Assembly (NCBI GenBank): GCA_034231615.1
Contig: CM067309.1
Span: 29,033,860 to 29,097,859, forward strand
Source: Meghimatium bilineatum
Lineage: Eukaryota > Mollusca > Gastropoda > Stylommatophora > Philomycidae
DNA length: 64,000 nt
Direction: 5' to 3'
The notes beneath the pieces are model-generated. The model saw only the letters and a list, made by a program, of their open reading frames with translations, was not told the origin of the DNA and searched no databases. A program made the position numbers and the translations under genes. Below, one piece after another: positions 43,953-54,967 of the stretch (the first letter of the stretch is position 1; each line of letters starts with the position of its first letter).

Positions 43953-44408
43953 GTGCCTATTTTAGAAGCCTTCTACTTGGTGGAGGGCGGGGTTTACATG
44001 TTTCGAGACGAGCTATATAGTTTTCTTTGTCACCGATTCTTTGTCTACCTTCTGACGAGACTCTTCGCAGCCAAGGAGCGGTTCCTTGTGTTGGAAAACC
44101 ATTCCATTACTACCCTTTGTGTCCCTAGGTCCCATACCTATGTTCTTCCGTATGAGCCGTGTTGGGTAATGCGACGGTTGAATTACTCAGGGGTGATACA
44201 CCTTCCCAGACGAGGTGCTGCTTTGCCGAACACGTCAGTGGTCTGGGATTTCACCTGTGCTTTTCTCACGCACTCGCCTCGTCCGCTTGAGATGGCCTTC
44301 CAATCCATTGCCAGGCGCGATCTGTATATTTTGACTTTTCGCCAGTGTGTATATTACCCAAAGAGATATGTACAATACAAATCTCGGACGAGAACCCTTG
44401 GGTACTGA
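43953..44408 (+). CDS. Unrecognised 151-codon open frame
   Basis: A single uninterrupted frame of normal composition, free of simple repeats, in a stretch somewhat richer in GC than its neighbours. It starts MPILEAFYLVEGGVYMFRD and contains CVPRSHTYVLPYEPCWVMRR. I recognise no domain. The nucleotide block TATGAGCCGTGTTGG near 44152 recurs imperfectly as TATGAGCTGTGTTGG near 44423, which suggests a repeat-derived origin. It may be a chance frame, an exon or part of an unlisted transposon. Confidence 0.2.
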   Translation: MPILEAFYLVEGGVYMFRDELYSFLCHRFFVYLLTRLFAAKERFLVLENHSITTLCVPRSHTYVLPYEPCWVMRRLNYSGVIHLPRRGAALPNTSVVWDFTCAFLTHSPRPLEMAFQSIARRDLYILTFRQCVYYPKRYVQYKSRTRTLGY

Positions 44409-44949
44409 ACCCAATTCTTTATGTATGAGCTGTGTTGGACAACGGCCAACAGTCGAGTTGAGTTAGGTTTGCAGTGTCGCTAAAGACTCACGCCCTCCCC
44501 CATTTCTACGTTGCCAGCAGTATCCAGATATGTATGCAGAAATGTCTCAACACTGCTTCGGTCATTCATTTGAGCAGTGTGCTCCCCGACATTTGTTCAA
44601 TGTTTGTGCTTTTTCCAATGGAGATATGTATTCAAATCTTTTTTTCCATACCGAGAAGTGCATGTTCAAGATGGCGTATGCAATACCTGAGTCATGACTC
44701 CTACTATGAATGGAGTCAATTGTGAAGGGAAGTGAAGGCTTCTGTGTGTTCTCGTGCATTGAACAGCGCGTCCTCCAGTCGGTCTCGTGCTATACCATTG
44801 TAAGTCCGTTGCCACTGAATCGACTCACGTACACTACGCCTTTTAGCGTTTGTTACCTTTTCCAGATTCAGTGTGTACTCGTAAGATCACCGTATGTCAG
44901 GGGCATTGACATTGTTCGCACCTCCAATGTTTCTGCTTTTTAAGCTGGT

Positions 44950-45126
44950 CAAGTCAGATTGCACATCCGTCGAAGACGGATGTGTTGGGCCATTGGCGCA
45001 ACTATAACGGCAACACAACGCATTTCCATTCTCTGGACTACATCCAACTGGAACTCATGTAGGCCCATTGTCCTGTTACAAGAGAAATCCAGTGGGAATT
45101 TGAGAATGAATGCTGAAGAAGAAGAA
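44950..45126 (+). repeat. Family A repeat, subfamily II copy
   Basis: Begins with the 10-bp hairpin CACATCCGTC-GAA-GACGGATGTG (44962-44984). It then follows family A to CTCTGGACTACATCC, has a ~45-bp subfamily-specific stretch (CCCATTGTCCTGTTACAAGA), and ends GAATGCTGAAGAAGAAGAAG. Confidence 0.82.
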
Positions 45127-45477
45127 GATTTCACAGATGCTTTGCATATGTTGGCGTAGAGGTTTCGGAGATATTGCCTACCTCTGCATCAATTTTCAAT
45201 CAAATCTACATCATCCATATCCACGGATACGAGTCTAAAAGTGTTAGCTAGGAATACAGCAGGAACAGCTCTATTTCTATTTCAAGGGTGCACCACGAGG
45301 AGGTACTTTTAGGATCTTGGTTATCTGCTAACCCTGGGTCCGCACGAGAGCAATGCGAAACCCTTTACACCACTCAAACTACCATAGTTTAATTATTTTT
45401 ATGTCGCGCAGTGGGGTACAGTGATGTAACATCTGTTGTTTTCTGTGGATGAAAATGATAATAATTATGATCATGGT

Positions 45478-45762
45478 TCGCCCGTGTGTTGCCGGTACCC
45501 GAAAAGGAAGCAAAGAATAGCAACACTGTTTACCTTTCATGCATGTCGTAAAAGGCGACAAAGAGGTTATTGGATAGAGTTGGCTGTCCCATCCCATATA
45601 GGGTCAGTGACCCAAAACTATAATAAAGTCGGATGTGTCAGGTCAAAAGGCGCAGATATCGCAGTATTGCTGTAAACCATGACACAACGCATTCTGTTCT
45701 CCGGACTACATCCTGCTAACCTGCAGAAGTGTGAGAACGAACGCAGAAGACGAAAAATGATC
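45478..45762 (+). repeat. Family A repeat, near-complete copy
   Basis: Starts TTCGCCCGTGTGTTGCCGG and ends GAACGCAGAAGACGAA. Possible short TSD ATGATCA on both sides (about 45466 and 45756). Confidence 0.88.
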
Positions 45763-45854
45763 ACGATGTAGATAATAATGATGATGAAGAAGATGATGAC
45801 TACGATAATGATGATAGTGACAACTTTTAATGCGATGACGACGACGATGATGTT
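45762..45854. repeat. GAT-rich microsatellite-like tract
   Basis: Irregular GATGATGAAGAAGATGATGA, following the tail of the family A copy and reaching the 45-bp duplication. Confidence 0.8.
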
Positions 45855-45944
45855 GACAGGACCTTGAGATAACGCGACTATGTCATTCCTGTTCTCCATG
45901 ACAGGACCTTGAGATAACGCGACTATGTCATTCCTGTTCTCCAT
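45855..45944. repeat. Exact 45-bp tandem duplication
   Basis: Units 45855-45899 and 45900-45944 are identical (GACAGGACCTTGAGATAACG...). The length is 15 codons. Confidence 0.95.
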
Positions 45945-46264
45945 GTCAATAAACTAGTGTAATTTAGGCTTCAAATAAATTGTGTTTTCTCTTGGATTCT
46001 TGTTGATCGTCGAGTACTTCCAGAGATATGGCAAGTCCCAGATATCTCTTTTTTCTCCACGAGGCTATGAGATACAATGCCACTGAAGTGTCAGTCTTCT
46101 ACTCCAGAGAGGTCTGATGGGACTGTCTTATAATCTTGAGTCTTGCTGCAGAAAAAAAGCACTCATTTCCATTTAATAGTCCACGGGTCTTTCAATGTCT
46201 TTCAGCCAACTGAAGATACAGGAATGTAGTAGCCACCCCCACGAACAAATTCTTAATGACTTTA

Positions 46265-46322
46265 CTATCCTTCTTCTTCAGGTTTCATTCTCAAACTCCC
46301 ACTATATCTCTCTTGTAGAAGA
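46265..46322 (-). repeat. Family A subfamily II, 3' fragment
   Basis: CTTCTTCTTCAGG, TTCATTCTCAAACTCCCACT and CTCTTGTAGAAG match the tail end of 44950-45126 in reverse complement. Confidence 0.6.
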
Positions 46323-46444
46323 AAGAAAAACAGTGCGTAGTCATTGTTTAATTGCCTCAATACATTGAATTTCAGTGGTAGTAGTAGAGTTATTTGTTTT
46401 TCTTCTTTTGGTCTCAGCACGTACAACGGATGAAATCTGAAGGT

Positions 46445-46997
46445 CAGCGTGTGATACAGTGGCCCGAAAGAGCAGCAAAGAATAGCAATACTGTTTTACC
46501 TTTTATGTATCTCGAACTAAGGTTGTTTTGGTGTTGAATTTATTGTTCATATCATCAAAGAGACCCAGAAGAGATGATGTCAGATGTTTAAGACCGAAAG
46601 TCATAGTTATCACAGCTAAGCTGTAAACCATTACACACCTTATTACGTTTGCCGTATTATATCCTGCTAATTTTTAGGAGTTTTTTCTTCGTCTTCTTCT
46701 TCGTTCTCAAACTTTTGCAGATAAGCAGGATGCGGTCCAGAGAACGGAGAGCGCTGTGTCATGATTTACAGCATTGCTGCGATATCTGCGCTTCTCGGCA
46801 TGACACTTTCGACTTCAGCATGGTTTTGTGTCAATTTTTCCCTATATGGGATGGGCAGCCAAATTCACCCCATAACCTCATTGGTCGTCTTTACGACATG
46901 CATGGAAGATAAAGAGTGTTGCTATTCTTTGTTTCTCTCTCTGGCCCCAGCAACACAGCGGCGCTGCGAGGTTTGAGAACGAACGCTGGAGAAACAG
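46445..46997 (+). repeat. Family A copy split by an inverted family A copy
   Basis: The outer copy runs from GGCCCGAAAGAGCAGC (46461) to CCTGCTAATTTTTAGGAGTT (46664-46683). It resumes after the inner copy with TTTGAGAACGAACGCTGGAG (46971-46990). Confidence 0.82.
46684..46970 (-). repeat. Inner family A copy, nested and inverted
   Basis: On the plus strand it starts with its tail (TTCTTCGTCTTCTTCTTCG) and ends near its head (GCCCCAGCAACACAGCGG). About 287 bp, close to full length. The junction blocks GGAGTT and GAGGTTT may be the target-site duplication. Confidence 0.82.
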
Positions 46998-47289
46998 AAT
47001 ATATTGTTCAACTCTATTCCCGTATTCATAACTATGAGATAATGGCATAGTTTTTATAGCTGCTGACATTCTTCGAGCAATTCTTAGACCTCGTTATCAC
47101 CGTTTACATTCAGGCTGCTACAAGCACAACAAGCAATCATCACGCTCGTCGTTGTTGTTATCCGGAGTTAATCTTCTCTTAATGATGTGACTTATCCCTA
47201 TTATTTTTTTCTCAAACATACTTCTTCTGCGCTCACTTTCCGATGTCTGCATTAGCGATCTGTATCAATCTTTAGCGTTCGCTGTTAGG

Positions 47290-47760
47290 CTACACCCGTC
47301 AGATTCCAGATTTCAATTTCAAGTTTTACTTCAGCTTTCACTTATAGGCTTCAGCATTCATTGTTTATTTTCAGACTTCAGATCTTGCTTTCATTGTTCA
47401 TTTTCTGACTTCGTCGTTGACTTTCAGAGTTCATTGTTGATATTGAGACTTCTGTGGTGTGACATTCATATTTCAACGTTGACTTTCAGACGATAGCGTT
47501 GACTTTCAGACTTTCAGACTTTCAGACTTCAATGTTGATTTTTATACTTTAGCATTAACTTTAAGACTTCACTATTCACTTTCAGACGTCAGCGTTCACT
47601 TTTTACATCAGTTTTGACTTTCAGATTTCAGCATTCACTTCTTCACTTCAGTGCTCACTTTCAGATTTAGCGTTCACTTTCAGACCTCAGCTTTCACCTT
47701 CAACTTTCAGACTTGAGCTTTCAGTTTCAGACTTCAGCTTTCACTGTTTGTTATTATCAG
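47290..47760. repeat. Degenerate CTTTCAGACTTCAG tandem tract
   Basis: Units of about 24-30 bp (TTCACTTTCAGACTTCAGCG) with many changes and length differences; an old array. Confidence 0.8.
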
Positions 47761-47949
47761 AGGAAAAGATCGTTTTCCATAACACCTGTTTTTCTGCTTT
47801 TAATAGGACATAGGTAAGTCTACTTGTACTAAGACACTTTAAATTACCATAGACTATTAACATAAGTCATAGACAATTCTTTACTCTGTAATTCGTTACA
47901 TTTATACAAAAGAATAAAAACAAATACCACGATATGTACTCTCTAGAAA

Positions 47950-48310
47950 ATCGTCTCATCTTTGAATTGGGTACCACTCAAGCCTTTTGGACTCAATTCC
48001 GACCACTCTTATGTCTAGTACTGGGTTGGTGTGGTCTTTGTCTTTATTCTTTTTGTTCCGACATTTACTCATCTTTTTGTTCGTGTCGTTTCCACATATA
48101 TTAACGTTTTTTATGTACTCCCTGATCTTCCAGAATCTCATTTCCATATTTCCGTGTGATACGTTTGTTTGTTGTGATAATTTTTCCATTCGTCGTCTTT
48201 TGATGTTTTGTGTGTATCTTGATAAAGACCTTTTGATTGAAACGTTTAATATGATTTGTGTATTGTAATTTGTATGTTTTCTTGTTTGAACATCATTACC
48301 CACTAGTTTT
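47950..48310. mobile_element. Penelope-like element end with hammerhead-like motif (candidate)
   Basis: CTTGATAAAGACCTTTTGAT + TGAAACGTTTAAT at 48218-48250 has the box-hairpin-GAAAC order of the hammerhead motif found in Penelope-like retroelements, with a decayed stem II. The minus-strand frame here is Lys/Arg-rich with no domain that I can name. Confidence 0.4.
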
Positions 48311-48479
48311 AGTTATAGACGGTCGTGTCTGACTGAATCGATTATATAAACCTGCGTTTTACGTAAGTACATTTGTTGTTACGTTTCACGCAGTTACCTT
48401 GTATTGATTGTAATATCATAACCTTGGCTTCCCCGCTCCCGTCTGATAAAAATACATCTGTCTCATGTATTTACTTCAG

Positions 48480-48800
48480 GCAGCATCAAGTGTGGCTTTT
48501 CACAAATAATATTCCTGTCGTCTAAGTTTTTTTCTTCTGAAAATGAAGTCAACGGTTCTTAATATTGTCCACAGAGAACTTTTAGGTATTTGAATATCGT
48601 GACATCTATGTCAAAGTCGTCAACTTTAATTTTTCTTCCTTGTTTGACATGAATGCTTTTTGAATCCTGTTTCATCCAACGGGAACAAGATCAGACCAAG
48701 AGCCAATTGAGTTTGCTTTTTACGGTTTTGAATATCACAATATAAATGCTCATTTTAGATTTTTTCAAAAATGCTGGTACAGTAAAACGGTAGCGTTCTG
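48480..48800 (-). pseudogene. DD82E-like transposase remnant 4
   Basis: TGTGGCTTTTCACAAATAAT + ATTCCTG matches the intact transposase at 19942-19968 and the remnant at 22367. Following blocks (GTCCACAGAGAA, TTTTTCTTCCTTGT, TTTTTACGGTTTTGAATATC) track its N-terminal half out to about 48800. The catalytic region is missing. Confidence 0.68.
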
Positions 48801-48809
48801 CATTGTCAT

Positions 48810-49427
48810 AAATTTGCACTTCAAACTGATTTGGAATTATATATGAATGTAAACTGCAAGAAACTAAAACGATAACACAATAACCAAACCTCGAATACGA
48901 CTTTTAGTGACAATTTCAAACTTATATTTGAGGACACAGTGATTGTGGTGTTTTTGCAAAAACAAAAACAGGAATGAAATTCAATGTTACTTATTACATC
49001 ACTATTCTGTTTATCCAACTGATTATTTCACTGATTTTGATTGGTTACTATATTGACAACACGATGGAGTGACCAATGAATAGATAAGTGTGTCAGCATG
49101 AGTGATGTATGGCCGTCAACACATAATGTTTGTACTCAGGAATTGTTTTTCAAACACGGGTTATATTTCGTGCAAAACAAGAAATAAGGGTACCTAGTTT
49201 TTGGGGTTTTTTCTCTAACACAAACAAAAACCCATGTTTTTAGATCGCACTATAACATAGCCCGAACGCAGGATTGGTAACGCTCTTAATTTACACCTAG
49301 TCTCCAATTGGTCAATATATTTGTACTTTCCGCCACAGCAAATGAAAAGCCCAAACAATATAAACGAAACGTCACCACAGATAATGTGTTCCGATTCTTT
49401 AGACAGTAATATGCTGTGGGTATACTC
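48810..49427. other. Unassigned spacer
   Basis: No recognised signal. Confidence 0.5.
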
Positions 49428-49439
49428 GAATGAATACTG

Positions 49440-49723
49440 CGATCGTGTGTTGCCGGGGCTCGAAAGGGGAGCAAAGAATAGCAACACTATTTACCTTCCA
49501 CGCATGTCGTAAAAGGCGACTAAAGAGGTTATGGGATGGAGTTGGCTGTCCCATCCCATATAGGGTCAGTGACCCAAAGCCATGCTGAAGTCGGATGTGT
49601 TAGGCCGAAAGGCGCAGATATCGCAGCAATGATGTAAACCATGACACAACGCATTCCGTTCTCCGGACTACATCCTGCTAATCTGCAGGAGTTTGAGAAT
49701 GAACGCAGAAGAAGAAAGAAGAA
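49440..49723 (+). repeat. Family A repeat, full-length copy with 12-bp TSD
   Basis: GAATGAATACTG flanks it at 49428-49439 and 49724-49735. It starts CGATCGTGTGTTGCCGGGGC and ends in a (GAA)n tail. It is the best reference copy in the window. Confidence 0.93.
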
Positions 49724-49739
49724 GAATGAATACTGTATA

Positions 49740-50530
49740 CCATCTTATATCTTACGCAATGCCGAGGAGGTATGTATATAAGCCGTAGAGGAAACTCTTT
49801 AAACTACTAACATTTTTAGAAAAACAAACAAAAAAACTTTTAGTGTGGGTTTGAATCAAGAGTTGGATTCCAAATTTCTCTGATCACTCAGACAATTTAT
49901 GACATATTCTCTTAAGTGTGGGATTACAAATTTATAAATTGACTATAGCTTGGTTCTGTCCAAGACTTGGAAGTATTGCATAATGTTAACCTGGTTCTGT
50001 CCAATCTTTCTTTTTTTTTTGTGAGGACCACTTAAGAAAAATTGACGCTTAACCTCCCAAGCTTCCCGTCCTCAACACCGGACAATGAACTTTAGTATAC
50101 CACTTACTTTTTTGGTTCTTGTTATAATCTAAAAGGAGTCTGAATTTTCATGTTCGCGATTTCCATTTCCGGACCAGACGTTTCGAAGCTCTGTTCCAGG
50201 CATGTTTAGCACTTGCCAGATCTATATTTATTTTCTTTCTGGGACATTGCCGGTTTTGTTATGCTTATCAGTATGACTTCTTTGTGAGGATTTGATCGTC
50301 AACTCTATTTGGTGTGGTAGTTTATACATCTATTATTTGATTATCATCACTACTTGGTTTTATAGTTTCTACATTTATGATTTGATCGTTAGAAATCTTT
50401 GAGAAACGTGTTCTCTTTTTACGAAAGACACGGTGAATTATGGAATAAAATTAAATTTTGAGAATAGTTTTATTCGTATCAGTGAAATTCCTAGTTTAGA
50501 TGTGTAGTATAGCATCTGACCTGCACAATT
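49740..50530. other. Unassigned spacer, possible Penelope-like motif
   Basis: GACGTTTCGAAGCTCTGTTC at about 50177-50196 has the CGAAACGTC signature on the minus strand, but the other hammerhead box is not clear. Nothing else was recognised. Confidence 0.35.
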
Positions 50531-50544
50531 ATCAAAGGTTCGTG

Positions 50545-50760
50545 GCGTAGTAGTAAAGTCGATTTCTTTGTCATCATAAGGTCGCGATTCGAATACCAGT
50601 TATGCAGTTATATTTACGAGTTAGTATTTTTTAGGCGAACTCTGAGGAATATCGCATGAAGTCACGGAGTTACGTGCTATGAGTGGTACTCTCGGCAGGC
50701 TACCTGCCGCTTCTTTGAAACGAGTGGAGTTAATATAAGGAAATCCAAGTACAGTGACAA
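50545..50760 (+). repeat. tRNA-derived SINE family C, copy 2
   Basis: GTTCGTGGCGTAGTAGTAAAG is an A box and GGTCGCGATTCGAATACC a B box, about 40 bp apart. The 3' body (CACGGAGTTACGTGCTATGA, GTGGTACTCTCGGCAGGC) is shared with 57790-57955. Confidence 0.8.
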
Positions 50761-50845
50761 TAATCCTCTACGACTCTGTAGCCCTTATATTTTGTGTATA
50801 ACGCACATGTAGTATTTTATATACTCTGATGTACCATTATGTTTT

Positions 50846-50878
50846 GTTGATAAAAACATATTGTGTCGAAACATTAAT
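50846..50878 (+). other. Hammerhead-like / Penelope-like motif
   Basis: GTTGATAAAAACATATTGTG + TCGAAACATTAAT has the box-hairpin-CGAAAC order with a short ACA/TGT stem II. Confidence 0.4.
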
Positions 50879-51373
50879 TCCGTATGTTACTCCACGTAAA
50901 ACTGTTATTCAAGGCTTATTATATTGTTTTCTTAAATTTATTCATTATTATAATGCACAATTGCGCAGCAGTTTCCATTAATTACATTTACTTAGAAGTA
51001 GTGAAGCGGGTTTGAACCTTCACCTTTTACGTATCTTCATTGCTGTTTCAGGTGATAGTAGTGTTTTTAGGTGACCCACATATACCTCAAGGACATACTG
51101 TATTTGTTTATCTATAACCCTAACTCCAACTCTATCTGTATGTCAGTGTGTTTTCATTGTTTGTTTTTTGTTATATCAAATCTTTGTTTCTCTGAGATAT
51201 TTTCTCTTCCTACCTCATTCTTTTATAGCTACCGCAGTCACTCAAAGAAGAAGAAGAAAAAAACGAACAGGCCTGTAAATTTACTGTGTATAGTCAACTT
51301 GAGACTGTTTCGGGATACACGGACCTTTTCTTCTCTAGACCGTTTACACGCAGATCGTAAATTTGTTTTGTAG

Positions 51374-51525
51374 TTGAGCGGATGAAGTTTCCGGAATCTA
51401 CGGCTGGTTTTAAAGTTGTTAACTTGGATTGGATTTCACTTGTCTCTAAGTGTCTTTAGACTCTGCTTGTCAGTGTTGGAGACTTCATCAACCTGGATCC
51501 ATACACGAGAACCAGCAACATCATG
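51374..51525 (+). CDS. Possible host first exon ending ATG|gtaagt (candidate)
   Basis: AACATCATG is followed at once by GTAAGTTATATT, a consensus 5' splice site. The preceding ~150 bp has no repeats and mixed base content, as a 5' UTR might. Genes in which the start codon closes the first exon are known. No downstream exon can be identified here, so this stays a weak guess. Confidence 0.2.
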
Positions 51526-51694
51526 GTAAGTTATATTCTTATTGTCTCTCTCTATTCTCTGTTGTTTAATATCGCTGCAAAATTTACTGTGACTTCTACA
51601 ATATTTTCAGCTACGTATTCTGTTGTAATATCTGGACCGGCTGCATCTCTGTCAGTCAATGATACTTTTTCTGCTTCTGTTAAATATCGCTAGA

Positions 51695-51790
51695 AATTTG
51701 TGTCAACATAAATCGAATGGCTGCTGGAACAAAGAGAGGAACACTTATGGCAATGCCCTGTGTGCTATGATGCTAGTTACTAATAAAAAA
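51695..51790 (+). repeat. Repeat D, 3' fragment
   Basis: TCGAATGGCTGCTGGAAC, ACACTTATGGCAATGCCC and GTGTGCTATGA match the 3' third of repeat D at 16035-16105. Confidence 0.7.
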
Positions 51791-51949
51791 TATAGAAGCA
51801 ACAAGAACCAGTTGGAGGGAAATATAAGATGGACATTATACATATGACATCTGACAGAATGCACCACCACGCCAAGAGACGTAGGATTTTAGTCATTCGA
51901 TGCATTCAACTTTCGTTGCCATTACGATACTTTGATGATCATCCTGGAA

Positions 51950-52022
51950 GATCAGTGTTCACAGCCCTCTGCAACTCGCTACCTCATCAGTGTTCATGGC
52001 CCTCTGCAACTCGCTACCTCAT
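51950..52022. repeat. ~36-bp tandem duplication
   Basis: CCCTCTGCAACTCGCTACCT + CATCAGTGTTCA occurs twice with one or two changes. Confidence 0.9.
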
Positions 52023-52122
52023 CAGCTCAGTTTTGGTCTAAATGGAATTGGAAGATGGGAGAGGGGGCGGAGGAGGGGGTGGTTGTGTTAAATCGTATTC
52101 CCTGATAACTCAAGCTATTTCA

Positions 52123-52935
52123 ACGATGTAGTTTATCTTGGTTACATAATCTGAAGGAGGTTATCTTGGTTACATATCCTGAAGGAGTTATCTTGGTTAC
52201 ATAATCTGAAGGTGGTTATCTTGGTTACTTAATCTGAAGGAGGTTATCTTGGTTACATAATCTGAAGGAGGTTATCTTGGTTACATAATCTGAAGGTGGT
52301 TATCTTGGTTACTTAATCTGAAGGAGGTTATCTTGGTTACATAATCTGAAGGAGGTTATCTTGGTTACATAATCTGAAGGTGGTTATCTTGGTTACATAA
52401 TCTGAAGGAGGTTATCATGGTTACATACTATAAAGGAGTTTACCTTGCTTACATAGTATTATGCAGCTCATTTTGGTTACATAATTTGAGTTTACCTTGG
52501 TTACAAAATCTGAAGCAGTTTACCTTAATTACATAATGTGTAGGCTTTTACATTGGTTACATAATCTGATGTAGTTTACCCTGGTTACATAATCTGATGG
52601 CGTTTACCTTAGTTACATAATCCGATGGAGTTTACTCTGGTTACATAATCTGATGGTGTTTACCTTAGTTACATAATCCGATGGAGTTTACCCTGGTTAC
52701 ATAATCTGATGGCGTTTACCTTAGTTACATAATCCGATGGAGTTTACCCTGATTACATAATCTGATGGAGTTTACCTTGGTTACATAATCCGATGGAGTT
52801 TACCCTGGTTACATAATCTGATGGAGTTTACCTTAGTTACATAATCCGATGGAGTTTACCCTGATTACATAATCTGATGGAGTTTACCTTGGTTACATAC
52901 TATAATGGAATTTACATTGATTACATAATCTGATA
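52123..52935. repeat. 28-bp minisatellite with a variant gradient
   Basis: About 29 units. The left third is GGTTATCTTGGTTACATAAT + CTGAAGGA, and the right two thirds are GTTTACCCTGGTTACATAAT + CTGATGGA. From about 52600 two variants alternate, giving a 56-bp higher-order unit. Confidence 0.95.
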
Positions 52936-52939
52936 ATTC

Positions 52940-53735
52940 AAGAAAAAATAATGTACTGACTGTGAAACCATGTGAAAGAGTTTGAAAATATCCGCTATTG
53001 TATTTATCGAGTCAGCGTTAAATTTAGTGAGGTTTATAAACTAAAAGAGATTGACCTAGAACCCAGAGAGTATGGTTCGTTGGACTTTCCTGGAGGAGAT
53101 CGAATATGAAGATTATTATCTTCATAATCGTGTGTATACCCTTGGCATGTGGATATTGGAAACACAATACGTAACATAGCAACCTTTATGTTTTGTGTAT
53201 CGTCAACACATTATAACGTTGTTAGCTCCAGTGTTGCCAATATAATTACTTTTCTCTTTTTATATCCGTTTCTTGCGCTATATTTGGGGAAGGAAAATTT
53301 TTTAAACTTTGTGGCAAGTATGTCTCCATTTTTATCATATTGTTTATATTTGCAGCTTCTGTTGACTATCGATAACGTATCTGTATGCCTGTACTCTAGT
53401 CTTAATGTTCTTCAGGCTCAAGATATATTATTTTTATTTCTTTGTTGTGTGGCATGTATGAAGGCAAACTACAAATAGTACACTCAATGATCGTATTGAA
53501 TTTGCCTAAAATAAATTGATACAACAATATTATCGATTGGTGGGTGAGTTGATACAGCAGTATTATCGATTTGTGGTTGAGTTACCAGGTGGAATAGAGT
53601 AGATAAAAAAGTGTGTGTACTTAAGTGAATTGAAAATTGAAAAACTAAAGTCATTAGGTGTATGAAAAGTATAATGCAAGAAATCGAACTGTAGTAACTA
53701 CTATTTGGTCGTGTTTCCTTTGTGGTTCTCCTATG
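52940..53735. other. Unassigned spacer
   Basis: An open frame at 53149-53478 (plus, 109 codons) is hydrophobic and AT-rich with no known motif. ACAGCAGTATTATCGATT and a near copy lie at about 53520-53575. Confidence 0.45.
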
Positions 53736-53754
53736 AATCCCCTATAGAGAACAT

Positions 53755-53975
53755 AAGACAAATATTAAGATAATAAATAAAATAGAGATGTATATAAGTC
53801 CACAAGAATCATTACTTTCAGCAGTGAAACGATGAAAACTTGCATACTGTGGACATGTAAACCGAGACGATTCCTTGTTAAAAACTATACTACGGGGAAC
53901 AGTCGAAGGTGGGAGAAGCAGATGAGGGCAAAGAAAATCATCGACAAACAACATCAATACTAGAAAGGTCGTGAT
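53755..53975 (+). mobile_element. LINE family U remnant
   Basis: The plus strand reads ESLLSAVKR, KLAYCGHVNRDDSLLKTILR and GTVEGGRSR, matching the nested LINE at 11489-11834 in the opposite orientation. One stop lies in the first motif. The 3' end is missing. Confidence 0.82.
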
Positions 53976-54047
53976 TTTTCCTTCCTCATTATATCACTCA
54001 ATATAGAAATCACTTGATGACTCACTATGCTGATTCATTATGCTTAT

Positions 54048-54142
54048 AATAATGTGGTATAATAATGTGTAATGTGGTATAATAATGTATATTGGGGTAT
54101 AATAATGTATAATGTGGTATAATAATGTATAATGTGGTATCT
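54048..54142. repeat. ~20-bp AT-rich tandem repeat
   Basis: AATGTGGTATAATAATGTAT repeated about four times. Confidence 0.9.
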
Positions 54143-54374
54143 TAATCTGACGAATCATTAGCGTATGGATAGATATGGATTGTGGTTCATTGTCAGAAAG
54201 ATAAAAAGTTAGTCTCACAGACGTGACATCTAAGGTTCGACCGCTATTTAAGGGCTAGGTTTTCTTTCTCTATAATAGTAATTAGAAAACGCACACTGTA
54301 CTTGTCGTGGTGGGAGCAAGGTCATACAGTCAACAAAGTCACCACATAACCACGAGAACATCCCTTTCGCTGCC

Positions 54375-54790
54375 TAACATGAACATATGCAGCAAGGACC
54401 TACCACCAGTACATCACTGCACTACTAAACATGAATGCAGCAAGGACATACGATGTTTGCCACATATCTACCACGAGTACATCACTGCACTACCAAACAT
54501 GAGCATATGCAGCAATGACATACAATGCTTGTCACATATCTACCAGGAGTAAATCACTGCACTACCAAACATGAATGCAGCAAGGACATACGATGTTTGT
54601 CACATATCTGCAAGGAGTAAATCACTGCACTACCAAACATGAATGCACCAAGGACATACGATGTTTGTCACATATCTGCAAGGAGTAAATCACTGCACTA
54701 CCAAACATGAATGCAGCAAGGACATACGATGTTTGCCACATATCTACCACGAGTACATCACTGCACTACCAAACATGAATGCAGCAAGGG
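54375..54790. repeat. ~69-bp tandem repeat
   Basis: About six units containing AACATGAATGCAGCAAGGAC, ATACGATGTTTG(C/T)CACATAT and ATCACTGCACTACCAA. Unit length varies (about 60-82 bp) through small insertions such as GAGCATATGCAGCA. No unique spacers, so it is not CRISPR-like. Confidence 0.92.
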
Positions 54791-54967
54791 CAGTTTGATC
54801 TGGTCTAGTTTCAATGATATAACCATACTGGTTTTTTTCTCCATCTTGAATTCACTGTTGTAAGATTTCTTGTAGAAATTATGATACATCTGAAACTCGT
54901 GCTGGCTAGCTAAATTTACTCCATGAAATGTAATACGTTATGTCATTGTTTCAGTTTCTGAGATATT

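Noticed and set aside
54375-54790. CRISPR-like spacing of a conserved block
   Set aside because: The whole unit, including the part between blocks, repeats; there are no unique spacers and the genome looks eukaryotic.
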